In this document: piece by piece, positions 24,616 through 37,059 of the stretch
Position numbering within the stretch: the first letter of the stretch is position 1
Layout of the letters: each line of letters begins with the position of its first letter
Source of the DNA: Clavulina sp. PMI_390
Taxonomy: Eukaryota > Basidiomycota > Agaricomycetes > Cantharellales > Hydnaceae
Direction: 5' to 3'
DNA length: 64,000 nt
Assembly (NCBI GenBank): GCA_015039315.1
Contig: WIDE01000082.1
Location: 52,231-116,230, forward strand
Notes under the pieces: model-generated
Databases searched by the model: none
Told to the model about the DNA's origin: nothing
What the model saw: only the letters and a program-made list of their open reading frames with translations
Made by a program: the position numbers and the translations under genes

Positions 24616-25003
24616 TCGAGGTTCAGTTTTTCAGATATGCTGGGGCCTTTCTTATCTATCTTCTATTCCTGTCTCACTGTAGGGGCTCATACGTGCTGGG
24701 CCGGCATTCAGATGGGGCGAGGTTTCGCGTCAAAGTCTCGCAGGAGTAGGTTAGCAATAAGCCAAACTAGGGTTTAAATAGCCTCAATAGCGTTTTATGT
24801 GATAAGGGTTACACAAAAGAGTATTGGCAATGAAGGACAACTTGCCAACGAAGGGAAGCAAACAATGTCACATTCCTTGTGACAGACCCATTCCCACGGT
24901 GCTCAGTCGATCCAGTCTGGTTGGCAACAGTTGCTGCTCTCTAGAATCTGGACTTTGGTGCTAGGCCGTAGAACTGTACCGTTTTCTAACCCATAAATCA
25001 GGC

Positions 25004-26374
25004 ATGAGTGCGACCCACTCATCCATTCAGGTTCTCCCACACGAGGTTTTGGGAGACGTCATTAAATGGATAGCAAATCCCATAAATCCTCAACAAATAC
25101 TACGGCTCCTCCAAGTCTCCACTTCGTGGCGCTTAGTGACGCTATCTCACTCTCGCCTCTTCACTCACGCAGATTGGGACAGGTGGCCACCTGAACTCCT
25201 CGCACTTTGGTGTTCTCGAGCAAGAAACCAGCTCCTATCAATAGAGCTTCATGAACAAAGCCTTTCCTCTTTATCTTATGGGCTTGACCCATCCAACTTC
25301 TCTAATCATCCACGCTCTCCAGAATATTGCCATGCCCTCGTTGCGACTCTATTTGCTACTATTCCAAACACCGACACCCTCCAAATTCATTCCCAGCGGC
25401 GCGAAGAGATCGTTGCCATTACTGCAATACTGGATATGAGGCTACCAAACCTCCGAGTGCTCAAAATCAAACGTGATGAGGACTGGGATGAAAGAGTTAC
25501 GCTGGACTGTCCTAACCTTCAGAAGCTGTCGGCCTCAATGATCCGGCTGGGTTTCAGGACTCCCCTCGCAAATCTCATCGTCTTCAAGCATAAATACCTC
25601 GACGGAGGGGACAGAGCAGTTGGGAACAGCTCTCTGGGACAGTGCTGATATCCACACCAGAGCTTCAAGAGCTCTCTATTGGCACATGCTCTGCCGTCAC
25701 GATCACTAAACCAGTACTCCATCTTCCCTCACTCAAAAAATTAACTCTTCATCATCAAGAGGACGTCGATTTTAACAGTGCTCTGATATTCAAATCAATG
25801 TTGCAGAATTTAAATATCCCAACCATCGAAGAGCTCCGATTCACCTATGGATTCAACAACACGAACAGACATGGGTTTGATGACTTTTTCGTACGTTCTT
25901 TTGCTCGGAATCCGGCTCAGTCTCTCACATCGATTCTAGAGGGCTCTACCAAAATCAATAACTCGCCTCAGGCTTGGCCCAGGCTTGATGCTTGATGCTG
26001 TTGCATTCCCTCTATTGGTCATTCGTTCGCTGCTCTCTGGCCACGGTCCCCCAAAGCTTGAGTACTTGGACTGCCATCCAACTATTGGTTGGATGTTGGC
26101 GCCAGAAGAGAATGAGGCGATTGCGCAGCCCGAACGTGCTGATTTTGAGAGCGCACTTATCTTGCTTGCCACTCAGAGAAAAGTGGCACGATTGCGTGTT
26201 CCGATCATCTCGCGGACGTGCCGCCAAACGCTACGCGATCAATATGGTGTCGACATTGAGGTGTGTTGGCACTGTCTGACTCGGTGATTGATATCTGTTC
26301 ACTGATATATATGGCAGGGCGATATGGTTCATCGGGTCCTATCCCCAGGAGAGGTTGTGGATCGGAAGGATTAG
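25004..26374 (+). pseudogene. F-box/LRR family, duplicated copy with a one-base frameshift
   Basis: Close copy of the gene at 23244, with the same three-exon layout: 25004-25890, 25940-26260 and 26318-26374 (introns 49 and 57 nt). Exon 1 is 887 nt against 888 in the intact copy. One base is missing near 25618 (intact copy GAGAGTAGTTGG, here AGAGCAGTTGG), which leads to a TGA at 25646-25648. Downstream of it the old frame is intact to the end, including the tail GDMVHRVLSPGEVVDRKD. The disruption is therefore very recent, or a sequencing error; a truncated 214-residue F-box protein could still be made. Confidence 0.75.
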
Positions 26375-26757
26375 TTGAGCTCTGATATTCTGGGGCTCTT
26401 TGCATCCAAGTTCTTCCCTTGCTCTTCGTATTCGGTGACGCTGAGGATGAGGATCGTATCTGAATCCACTGTTAGTTACTTCATACTCTGCCAGAAAACT
26501 TCGTCAAGACACCGACTTCCCGACAGGATTGGTTTTTTTTCTGCATCAATCATATACGCTTGATCTCCAACGCTGCTGATATCGAGACCAATGATGAGAA
26601 GTGGAGCACAGAGCAAGATCATAAAGGATCCAGTCACTAACAGTCGTTATTGGAGAAGCACAAAGCAAGGGGAAAATACAAAAATTCGTGGATGGGGCTG
26701 TATAGTAACCGGACTTTACACCAACAGAACACTAGGCACCATGGGACGAGCGGCGAG
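26375..26757. other. convergent intergenic region
   Basis: Shared 3' region of the F-box copy (plus) and VPS35 (minus). No gene recognised. Confidence 0.5.
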
Positions 26758-29700
26758 TTACGCCATTCCCATCTTCTCCAAAGCGCCCCCGACGTCAATG
26801 GCCATCCACTTGACGCTATCCAAACCCTCCACCTTCTTATACTGAATGTACGACAGGGTGTTTCGGAAGTGGCGGACAATCATGTCAGGGGCTTGAACGC
26901 CTTCGACGATCCCTGGTGGCGCGCGTGCGGTAGGGTGTAGATCGGGCGAAGATGCAACATCGATTTGGTTTGTGATGAGCTCGAGGATGGTGTTGATGTA
27001 TTTCGAGGTGACCTATGGAAGATAGCATGCGATTATGAGAGCGGAAGAGGCAGGTGATTGAAGTAGGAAGGCGAGATATCGCATAGGAACGCATATGTAG
27101 TGAGCCAACATGTCACGGAAGATAGAGTCGGGATCACATACCTCGACAACTCCCCGTTCGAAGTAGTACAGGTACTGATCAAGGGCGTCGCAGTACAACT
27201 GTAAGCTGATGATCTCCTCGAAGCAGTTACCAGCCACGCGCAACGAGCGCTGGAGGCACTCAAGCACACGCTTCCCATCCTTCAAGGGCTTTATTGGAGG
27301 AAGGGTGATGAGTAGGGGGCTTCTACGTCAGATACCATGCAGGAATAGTACTCACCACGAGCTCTTCCTCGTCTGCTTGTGTGGCAGCGGCGGCATCAGT
27401 CTTTTTCTCCGCTTCGACCTCTTTCTCGCTGGTCTCAGACTTCTCCGTTTCTGGAGAAGCAGCTGCAGCGGAAGGCTCGTCCTTCTTTACGGCACCTCCG
27501 AGCACCAACGGCAGTTCACCTTGCCACCACATGTGGCTTGCGAGCATCACCGCGACACTCTGATGCGGCTTCTTGAGGAGCTTAGCAGCATGAAGTGCCA
27601 CCTTGGTTGCGAGAGTGTCGTAGCTCTCCTCGCCACCCTCCGCGCCAGGTCCCGAACCTGATGCAGGGTTGGGTACCGGCTTGCCGCCAACCAGTCGGAG
27701 CCGGAAGCCCCGTGCACGCTGGAGAGCGCCCATGATAGCGACGATGCTCTGCAGCTGCGAACGCGACTCTGAAATGGATTCCTCGTAGATACTCAGGGCC
27801 TGGACGTAGAACTCGTATGATGTATCCGTGAAGGATTGTGCCGAGCTCGACGTGGGGTCCGCATCTGCTGGGGAATCTGAATACGGGAATGGGGAGGAAA
27901 TCGAGGAGGGGAAGGCAAGTGATAGAGTGTCGGCAGTTTGCGCGGCGAGGAGGAAGAGCCGTAGGCATGTAGCCGAGATGGATGGCGCAGACCCTGCGAA
28001 GGGGGAATTTGAGCTTGATGAGGCGTGGGAAGCCAAAGAGGGGTCCGCGAGCCGCGAGTTGAGTAGTGAAATGGTCTGGTGGATGGTACGCAGTAGCGCA
28101 GAGACCTTGCCCGCCCAGTCAGGTTCCTATATACCATCGAAAATGAGCAACGAAAAGTAGTCCATCAATGAAGATTCAAGTAACAATATGTTAGAACGTA
28201 CCTTTTCCTTCCTCGACTTGTACCGGCGAGCGAGGTTGATAAATGCAGTGATGAGTGGTGGGTACGTGTACCGCATCCTCTCGCCACCCTCTGCAAAGAA
28301 GCGTCTCGCGGTAAGGAGCAACTATGGAATTCAGGGGTCGTTAAGAGAGCAGGAAGTGAAAAGCGAAAGCAAGAGCACGCACCTCATATTGCACTGCCAG
28401 GTCATCATTCCTGAACAGATGCACCATTCTCGCAACCCAGCCTTGCTCCTCCGCCAAATCCGCCTCAGCCATAGTGACGCCTCCCATCCTTCTCCCGCCA
28501 CCCAACGCCGGGCCATCTCCCACATCGTGGATAAGAACTTCGCAGAGTTCCAGAGTGCCCACGACATCCTCTCTGCTCTCCAGGACAGTCTCATTTTTAA
28601 GTATGGAACTGACGACAGCGGCGGCCACGGTGCGGCGCGTCGAGAAAGGCTGGGAAGCGAGCAAAGAGGTGTAGGAGGGGAGAGCAAGAAGGGTGAGCAC
28701 CGATGTGTAAGATTGGATTGGCGCGAGGAGGAGCGAGAGAAGGAGGGAAGTGGTCGATGGGGTGTGGAGGTCGGGGCTAGAGCAAAGAACATGCGGTTGT
28801 GATGGGCAAAATGAAGCCACGTGGGGAAGCGAATTACAATGCATGAGTCATCTCGCTATTCGCAACTCAGGAACGAATAGGTGAAGTGAAATACGCACCT
28901 GTCCTTGAACTCCGCCATCTTATCCCTTGCAAACGACAACACCTGGTCAACGTATTCCAAACGATCGGGATAGCAGCTCAGGGAGAGGTTCGTCAGCGAG
29001 ACGAGCAAGGCAGTGATATCTTGGATAGAGAGATCGGGGCGAGCCTATGGTGAATAGGCAAATCAACTTAGCATGTGACAATTTTCTCTCGACATGATCG
29101 AGCCGAGTACACCAACGCAATGGAAGAAACGAACCTTGATCAGCTCGACGACCTGGTGCCAGAACACCTCGAAGAGTTTCACGTTCTCGGGGATGCCTCG
29201 GAACTTCTTCACGGGAACAGAAGGATCTTGCTTCTCGCTCTCGCTTGGGACGCCATCTGAAGTAGGAGCTTGCGAACTGGAAGGGAGTTCTGGCGCAGAG
29301 GTGGTCACTGCAGAGCTGAGGGTCGGTGAGAGGGAGTCGGCAACTGAAACAGCGCTCGCATCGGGGCGGAAGGTAGTAGTGGACGTGCCCCACGCGCTGT
29401 GCTCGTCAGACACGCCTCCCATACCACTGAATCCGCCACCAAAGCCTCCATCTTGGCTCATCCTCGTGGTCCTCTCGCGCTCCCGTTCTCGCTCTCTCTC
29501 CCTTTCGCGCTCGTCCTCTCTTAGCTTTGCAAGCTCCTTCTGCTTCTTCACCCTCTCCTCCAACCGCAGCCTTGCCTCCTCCTCACCCTTCTTTCTCTCA
29601 TCCTCATCTTCGCCCTCTGCCTCCCGAGCTGCATAGGCTGCCAAGCGATCAATCAACGCAATAACGATCGATTTGATGTTGACACGCGGGTGTAACTGGG

Positions 29701-30865
29701 CCGTGGCGCTCAGGAACGGGCCAAGAGTATGCAAATGGAATTCGTCCGAGAAGACTTGGATGATGACTTCCATGAGATATTCCTGTGCAATGACGTCCTT
29801 GCACGAGGTGACTTGTTCAAGGATAGAGGGGAGGATGAGAGTAGTGTAGAGCGTGAGGTCCACCCCGTCCAACTGGGAGAGACGGACGAGGTTGGTGCCA
29901 ACCAGAATACGGAGGTCGCGTCGCTCATGCTCGCGTTTTTCACGGTCGCGCGAGTGCCCCTGGTGCTGGAGACGGACCCAAAGCTTGTTGGTTTCGATGA
30001 AGTTGGTGACGACGAATGAGATGGAGTCTTGCAAGTTTCCGTTCGGGCTGTAGCGGTAATGGGGAGGAGGGCAAGAGAGAAGAATGGTAAGCAGGTCCCG
30101 TCAGCCCAGAAGGTTCCGAGAGCCAAGATGGTGACAATGAGAGGGAGAATTCGTAGAAAGAGGCCAGTCAGCTCCGCGAACCAGAATAGCACCAGCAGGG
30201 CCACGTACCCCTGATCATCCCCAATAGGCAGATAATCTCTTGTCTGCCCACTTAGATAGTGCCGTAAGAATAGACCTCTTGTCGGGTGTTGTACGCCTCT
30301 TGACATCTCCATCATATCCTTCATGATCTCCTTGACGGGTGCATCAGGGATGCGCATGTAGACAGAGCCGACGGTGATCATGAGGTAGAGTCGAGGCACA
30401 ATGTTTCCTGCATATTGAACGAGTTCGTAGAGGTCAGCAAGGTGGTGTTTGCCGGTGGTGTGGGCGTCGTAAAGGTAGGTGGAAATGTGACCGAGAGCGT
30501 CGAAGACAGACATGTCTAGATGCCCAAATATACAGGTCGGAGATAACGATAGTTCATTATGCTGATATTAGACTGATGCACAGACAAAAGAGAGAGAACA
30601 GGACGGACAGAGTTCATAATAGGATTTTGGTGATAGCGACGACGTGCGCAGCTCTGCGAGCATAGTACTCGCAGCCTTGAGCGCATCCATCAACTGCTCA
30701 GCTTCCTGGAATACGAACGGGTGAGCTCGAGCCCAACGAGCAGCAGAGAAACTATCAGCTCACGAGAAACTTCTTCATCGACACCTTCTGAAGCTTGACG
30801 GTGTTCAAGCTCATGACGAGTGTATCCTCCACTTGCGGAGGGATCTGAATAGGGAGCGTAGCCAT
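26758..30865 (-). CDS. VPS35: retromer subunit VPS35
   Basis: Ten exons on the minus strand: 30865-30764, 30705-30609, 30515-30209, 30047-29135, 29044-28899, 28776-28383, 28321-28202, 28126-27356, 27288-27142 and 27012-26758. Together they are 3,252 nt (1,083 aa); every junction keeps phase. The N-terminus has [20 protein letters not shown] and the PRLYLM motif (about residues 107-112) that contacts VPS26 in the known complex. C-terminal hallmarks are [37 protein letters not shown] and [18 protein letters not shown]35 is the alpha-solenoid core of retromer, which returns cargo from endosomes to the Golgi. It is longer than the usual about 800 aa because of low-complexity inserts: about residues 310-450 (Glu/Arg-rich run, then Ser/Gly/Thr-rich) and two in the C-terminal half. 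Introns are 58-161 nt. Confidence 0.95.
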
Positions 30866-31216
30866 TTTGGGAGGTCGTCCAGCGTGTATGCTCCCTCCTG
30901 ATATATCCTGGCGCTCGTGCACCACGTCGCAGAGTGAGTGGACAACGACAGGGGACGACTGGTACCTGTGACGCTAGATAGGAACTCTGCTCGGATGCGA
31001 GTCCGGCAACTCCCGCTGGATCCCGCACTCAATAACAGCCGCGACTCCAAGTGACAGGCTACGCACTCCTATTATGATTCACGATAGAGTTATATCTATA
31101 GTCGTGAGATACACTTGGGGATGGGACGAGATGGTAATTCGATTTCTTGTGAAGCGTGCCACGGAAATAAAACAGGTTCGAGAAATGGGTGCGATGACAA
31201 ATTTTGGGATGATGGG
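30866..31216. other. upstream region of VPS35
   Basis: About 350 bases between the VPS35 start codon and the left end of the CACTA element; it must contain the VPS35 promoter. No clear TATA box. The transposon has therefore moved the next upstream gene 6 kb away. Confidence 0.5.
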
Positions 31217-31348
31217 CACTATGGGAGGAAAGGTGGCGGGAATCCCGCCCGACCGAAATCTTTGGCGGAAATTCCGTCATAGAATAGCGGAAATTCCGGG
31301 AGCAAATTCAGCATAATGCGCACAAGGTCAGCATGGCGGAAATTCCGC
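31217..31348. repeat. left terminal inverted repeat and subterminal motifs
   Basis: CACTA terminus followed by GGCGGGAATCCCGCC at 31235-31249 and three GCGGAAATTCCGC-type copies near 31264, 31286 and 31336. Such inverted motifs are the usual transposase-binding sites of CACTA elements. Confidence 0.75.
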
Positions 31349-31474
31349 TCCTGTGTAGAATGTATATACCTGTCACCTTACAACGGAAGCTGGAAATTTG
31401 GGACAAATTGTGTTCATTATGAGTACGGAAACAGACCATAATGCATTGTATCCAATCAGCGAAGGGAAAGAAAA

Positions 31475-34400
31475 CTAATCTACTGCGATAAAAGGGTCCG
31501 AGCCCCCCTCCGTCCTATCCAAAATATACTCACATCCATTGTATGCGAACCGCCCAACAACAGCAGAGATGGTGGATATATCAATGACTTCCTTCGCTGC
31601 GCGTGCATGCTCCCTGGGTAGGAAAGACCAGGTGTTTGGCACCTGGCCTGATGTACGATTCCTTGGGCATGGCTGGACGAGGGCAAGAAGTAGGGTTTGA
31701 GCAGGCTGTTGAAGGGAAGTAGATTGAGGAAGCACAATCTCAAAGAGATCGCAAAGGCGACCATAGAAAATCTCAGGCTGGAACGCAGTTTCTGCATTCG
31801 GACGATGCGCGTTTCGATCAACCAGTAGCTGATACTATGGGCAGGAATATTCAGGGTTCATTTTGTTTTCATGGTGGTGCTGCACATACCCTAAAGTAGG
31901 AAGCATCTCGCCGATCCACAGTGAGAACAGCAGGCGAGTTATCTGCGCGCTCACGATATACGCGGATTGTATCACCCCCTTCGATTGAAAGCTGGTCCCA
32001 TCGCTTTACTTGATGGGGTAGGAAATGCTCAATGTCGCCAAGACTCGGACTGAGCGAGTTGGGTCCTAGAGAGCCAAATCGAGTCACAAGATGCTTTGCA
32101 ACACGCCGATGCTCGTCTGATGAGAGCATTGGACCAAGTGACCGCGGATACAACAGCTTAATGCTGGGATCTAGGTCCACCTCGGTTCAGAGGTCAAGAA
32201 CAGAAAGAATTACGAATGCATGCTCACAGCGTGCAAATTGACCCGATTGATTCTTCAAGCGCCGTTGCTTTGCTTCCTGACGTCGCTTTGAGAAGTTGAG
32301 GTAGCCAGTAAGGTTGTACTCCAGTGCAATGATTCGAAGTTGGGCTCGGTGCTCAAGGTAGTTTGCCATCTCGGCCCAGGGGAAGCGACGAGAGTGGGTG
32401 GCACGCTGTAAATGACCACAAAATCTTTCCATCGGGTATGCCCAGTACGCCCATAATGGCCCAGCAGCCCGTATGTCCTCTCCAAGATGAAGAAGTGCAT
32501 GTAATGTCGTGGGGCATGAACTAAGACGTTGGGGATTGTTGCGGTAATATAGTCTATGAACCAAGAAATAAAAGATAAAGAATTAATCGGAGTCTAGCAA
32601 GCTGCTGAGAAGGGAATAATACCATACTGTTCGTAATCTTCAACCCACTTCCAGAGGCCACGCTCGATCTCTGTGATTTGCGTCTCTTGCAATTCCAATG
32701 CAATTAAGAGACGAAGGATAGGCACAAGATCAGTGAAGTGCTTGTAGTAACGAGGATGAGGAAACTTATTGTGAAGGACGATAGGAGCAAGGTAAAGAGT
32801 GAAGAAGGACCATTTCTCTGCCGTCATCTCCAATGGACGAGCCACAAAATCGGGTAATGCGGCACCAAAGCAGCCAGGGATGAGTCGGCCAGAGGAGCCG
32901 ACTGCTTCACCAATCTCATCCCAACAAGCCGATGGGATAGCATATGCGCGATGATCGAGCGACTTCCACGATCCCTGCCACATAGATACAAGATTCTTGA
33001 TGAGGTTTTCCCAAATGAGGTGCATCATGTCGTGGGGATTTGACTGAGGAAGCTTGAAAGATTTCAGCCGGCAGAAGCTCGATTCGCCGTTGATGCCATA
33101 GGCAGTCCCTAGCCTGAGCGACTCAGCATTTGTCTCAGCAGTTTCAACAGCATATGCTTCTCGCAGCATGGCTTCATGCGATCGAGAGGGGAGAGTTTGA
33201 GGGTTTTTAGCCGTAGTTCCACTGGAGCGGCCATCAGAATTGTTGGCGCAATGAAGTGGACAGAAATGCGCAGTGGATCGAGAGCCAGGTACACGAACAC
33301 CCTCAATATTACATCGACGACAGGGTTTCTTAGCAGTAGGCCCTTTCATTCGTGTCAGCTTGGCAACAGCAGGCATATCGCCGCAGACATCCAGCAGGTG
33401 TGCCCGAAAGGTGAAAGCTTTCATGACGCTACGATCAAATGCATCGACTCCAGCCTCAAGGCGTTCCATGTCCTCGATTAGAGGGATTGCAAACGAGTCG
33501 AGATCCTTAGGCGCCTTCGGACCAGGGATGACGCCAATGCAGATGAGATTCTCGTGCTTCATGCGCTCGGAGGGAGGGAGGTTGAGATTGATGAGGAGTA
33601 GAGGCCATGCTGAATAGTGCCGCCTCTTGAACGGAGCGAAACCATCAGTGGTGAGGAGGAGCGCAATATCACGAGGATCTTTGAATAGGTGGCTGGAGTC
33701 TTTCCAGTTTTGGCTGTCATACACATCATTGACGGTAGGTGTCTCAGCTGCGCTCGACTGAGAGCCAACTGACTCGTTATTTGACTCTTTACAGCGTCGC
33801 GAGCGATAGAGCATCAGCTCCACAAGCTCAGGGCAGCTGAATAGCGCAAGAAGTTGGGGAATGGGAGGGAGATAGGAGAAAGTTTTATATGGGGAGCCAT
33901 CGGGACGACGGCGGGGGTGTTTGCAGTAGGGGCAGCGGTCATAATCGACCCATGGTCCGGAAAAACAGCAGCAACTCGATGGGCAGCAGTCATATAATTT
34001 TCGCTGGAAGGAGCTAAGCTTCTTGACACGTGCTGCCATCACCGGAAGTCTGTGGACCTCGAGGTCCTCAAAGACCAGTTCGAGATCTTCCCAACACTGG
34101 CGGGTTATGCCATAACGAACGGCGACTGAAAACTGGCGCAAAAGGGAGAGATCAGCTTCGCTGAGACCATCTGTTTTGACTACCAAAAAAGGTTAATCCT
34201 TTTGGTGACACAATGAATAGCCGCTGAACTTACTAGCGTCAGCAACTTCATGCTCAAAAAGCTCATAGAACGAGCGGTTTGCCTGATCATACTCCTCGCT
34301 CTCCAAGAGCAACGGATCTCCGGTGGTCGGGTCCAAAGCGGAATCGTTTCCTGAGCCCTCCAAGCCCTCTTCATCCTCTGCATCTTGAATGATTTGCGCT

Positions 34401-34750
34401 ACTCGGCGTACGCTGGCACGGGCGCGAGCATCGGTGGAGCTGTCGAGCGTTTCCGGCTCTTGAGTGGGTGAATCTGGCGATAAGATTGGTGGGGATGGAA
34501 ACGCGAGAGGAGGTGAAGGAGAGCGAGGCGATGGTGGCGGTGGCGGCGATGGAAGACGGCGAGTGTGGATGCGCACGGGATTGGTAGCGGGCACAGTTAT
34601 GGTAGACCTCTTCCTCTTCTGCGGGACTGTAGAGGTTGACGCCATATGGGCATATGCTGGCCCCTTGGCAGCAAGGTGAAGTCTCTGGGTATGCTCGACA
34701 TTCATCTTCCCGCACCCACACGGGCAGAGGCTCTTCGCTTGCGGCGCCAT
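31475..34750 (-). CDS. CACTA transposase (Tnp2-like), probably inactive in this copy
   Basis: Five exons are proposed on the minus strand: 34750-34234, 34179-32623, 32553-32228, 32170-31890 and 31834-31475. The N-terminus has a Cys cluster (LCPCGCGKMNVEHTQRLHL) and then a Pro/Ser-rich spacer. The central part is Tnp2-like: DPRDIALLLTTDGFAPFKRR, WPLLLINLNLPPSERM, IGVIPGPKAPKDLDSF and CRRCNIEGVRVPGS. Exon 3 has WAYWAYPMERFCGHLQ, typical of Plavaka-like elements, and the C-terminus ends NGCEYILDRTEG. The join of exons 2 and 3 is one base out of phase with the best GT and AG (the exons sum to 3,041 nt), so this copy carries an indel or uses a site I missed. The role is cut-and-paste transposition in the nucleus. 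Confidence 0.8.
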
Positions 34751-35366
34751 TCGTTCTGGGAACGCACCACAATGGGAAGTTTTTAATCGTTAAACAAGGA
34801 AGAATGCAAAGATGTTGACAGTGGAACTTACCTTTGGAGAAGTTAGAGACTCGCACTGACGCAGGTTTTCGAGTTCAGGGTCGGACTAGTTTGCGTAATA
34901 CGTGTAGATTTTGAGATATGATTGAGTATCAGGAAGAGAGGTGAGCAGCTCCGGCAGTTTCGAGCGCTAGGGCATTATATAGTAAGAGACTGGGATGGTA
35001 ATTGTCGAGATCTTGGCCTACGTATGAGCCAATTTGAAACATGACCCATACGTGACGTCGTCAAAGAAGTCTTGGGGAGGAAAAGGTCTAGATGCAAAGA
35101 TGAAACAATATTCTGAAGCAAGGAAGCTCATCGCGGGCGTCGATTGCACTGTCGGACTCGGCGAATGATGCATTTTGTTTATGTTTACACTTGGTTGTAT
35201 TTTCGCTCCAACGTCTCGTTAAGTACCCCCAACGCTTGGCCCCCCATGCAATTAGCACTCTCCCCGCTTCATCTACGTACTCAAAAACAGTCTCGACCGG
35301 CTACGCTGCCTCTCCCTTGCTTGTAACTGCTTCCCTCTTGCTTCTGCGTTGTTTCTCGTAGACTCG
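34751..35366. promoter_or_regulatory. bidirectional promoter region of the CACTA element
   Basis: 616 bases between the divergent start codons of the transposase and the accessory gene. It includes TATATAG at 34976-34982, about 225 bases from the transposase ATG, and pyrimidine-rich stretches before the accessory ATG. The exact promoter elements are not defined by sequence alone. Confidence 0.4.
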
Positions 35367-36568
35367 ATGCCAAGCGCTCTTCGCGAAGCGGAACAGCGAG
35401 AGGCCCTCCAACTACAGCGAATTGAAGAACTTGAACGTCAGTAATGGCTTCCATCCTCGCCAATTCTCTTACTCCAAGTACTTACCTGCCCCTGCACCCC
35501 CAGGTCAACTCCAGACAGAAACTGAACAGCGCGCAGCCGCAGAAGCAGACCTCGCTGCACGCCGCTCACCGTCTACTGAGCCTTCCGAGGCAAGTCTATC
35601 TCCGGCGGAACTACTGGCCCGCCATGTCCTTTTGGCTCTTGGGCAATGGGCGCCAGCGGCATTGGATGACTCGATTCCAAGACCAAAAGGGACAATAATC
35701 AATCTTCAAAAGCATATGGGTATTCCGCAGGAGAAGAAGAAATACTACAATGCTATTCGAGTAAGTCTTTACGTCTTTCCTTTACAATTAAGATCTATTC
35801 ATTGACAACTATCGTCAATTGCCTAGAAAATGTTTGGGAAGAAGATGGAGACTGCTGGAATCGTGTGGTATAAATATCTTAACAAGCAAGAGCATAAGAA
35901 TGTGCAGAATTTTATCATTAAGGTATACTGGTTACTTCTTCATCTGCCTGTAGCTGACGCTCTTTCGTCCGTAGATGCGCCACGAAATCCCTTATATGCG
36001 ACGATTCGCCGGAGACTGGGCATCGGCTGAAATAGTCCGTACGATACTCAAGAATGACCGCGACGAACATCACAAGCAGAATCTCGAGGAGGATGTTGCG
36101 CTTCATGCTACCGCTTTCAGGCAACGACCCAAACGGACAACCTTACCGGCATCTACACCCAACTCTCCGCAGTCTCAACGCCGTCTTTCGTCCCACGATG
36201 GGCAGCGAAGCCGATCGTCAACCCCGTTATCGCAGCCACGCGATGGCTCCCCCCAAACTCATCATACTCCACCTCCAGCACCATCTGGAGGTTCAAAACG
36301 TCCCCGCACACTGGCCACAGATGCCAACGCAGCCGGTGGCGATGGTGATGGTGATGGTGATGACAATGATGACGAAGAGGAAGAAGAAGAGGCACCTCGC
36401 CCCAAAAGGGTATGCCGCAATAGGAATGCTGCTGGGCCATCGAATGCCGGAACAGCCCGTGGTACGGTGACTCCAGCGGGCAATAAGAAGACTAACACAG
36501 CTACTCGCCCTCGCCGTAAGAGTGCTGATGCTTCTCGTGCCGGGAACAGTAGTACCTCGCGTCGCTGA
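35367..36568 (+). CDS. CACTA accessory protein, unknown function
   Basis: Four exons: 35367-35436, 35504-35760, 35827-35922 and 35975-36568; introns are 67, 66 and 52 nt; 338 aa with all phases consistent. The N-terminus is a charged helix (REAEQREALQLQRIEELERQ). A compact middle domain includes YYNAIRKMFGKKMETAGIVW and YMRRFAGDWASAEIVRTIL. The C-terminal half is disordered, with an acidic GDGDGDGDDNDDEEEEEE run between basic and Ser/Thr/Pro-rich segments. Second proteins of CACTA elements (TnpA-type) often bind subterminal repeats. That role here is an inference from position only; no DNA-binding motif was recognised. Confidence 0.6.
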
Positions 36569-37059
36569 TACGGGTGAGTGATACCATATCTATCTGCCTT
36601 CATATTCTAGCTCTAACGGTTTGCTCTCTGTTCACGATATACTGATCGCGCTAATGACTTTCCATCATCCGAAGCCTGCAATTTACTTATCCACAAGGTT
36701 CGTGCTCACCAATGTTGCTGTTTTGTGCGCTCCTACTCATCCATTTCTCATCTAAAGTCTCACTTGCGCCTCATCAATTCGATTTGGTACGTTAAGTTAA
36801 TAGTCTTTCATATCTCCTAGTCTCACTTGTCCCCTTCGATTTTAGAAAAACTTTCTGCTTGTGAGTCTACATTCAGCGGTCGTGTATGTGGGCAAGATCG
36901 AGACTCATCTAATTGCTTTATCCATCACACTGTTCTTGCCACCTCTATTAGGTTTCTTTCATGCATACTATCTGTATAGTACTCTTACTCGTAGTCAATA
37001 GAACAAATTAGCTTTCTTGAGCACCGGAGGAAAACCCGCATCCCTACTAGCGAAAAATC

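Larger units (their letters stand above)
22852..26374 (+). repeat. tandem segmental duplication (two units of about 1.7 kb)
   Basis: Unit 1 (about 22852-24615) and unit 2 (about 24681-26374) each contain one F-box/LRR gene plus its upstream region. Start codons are 1,760 bp apart. Upstream homology includes a near-identical stretch at about 22996-23130 and 24823-24955, containing AACTTGCCAACGAAGGGAAG. Unit 2 lacks about 75 bases just before the gene (present around 23125-23205 in unit 1). Confidence 0.9.
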
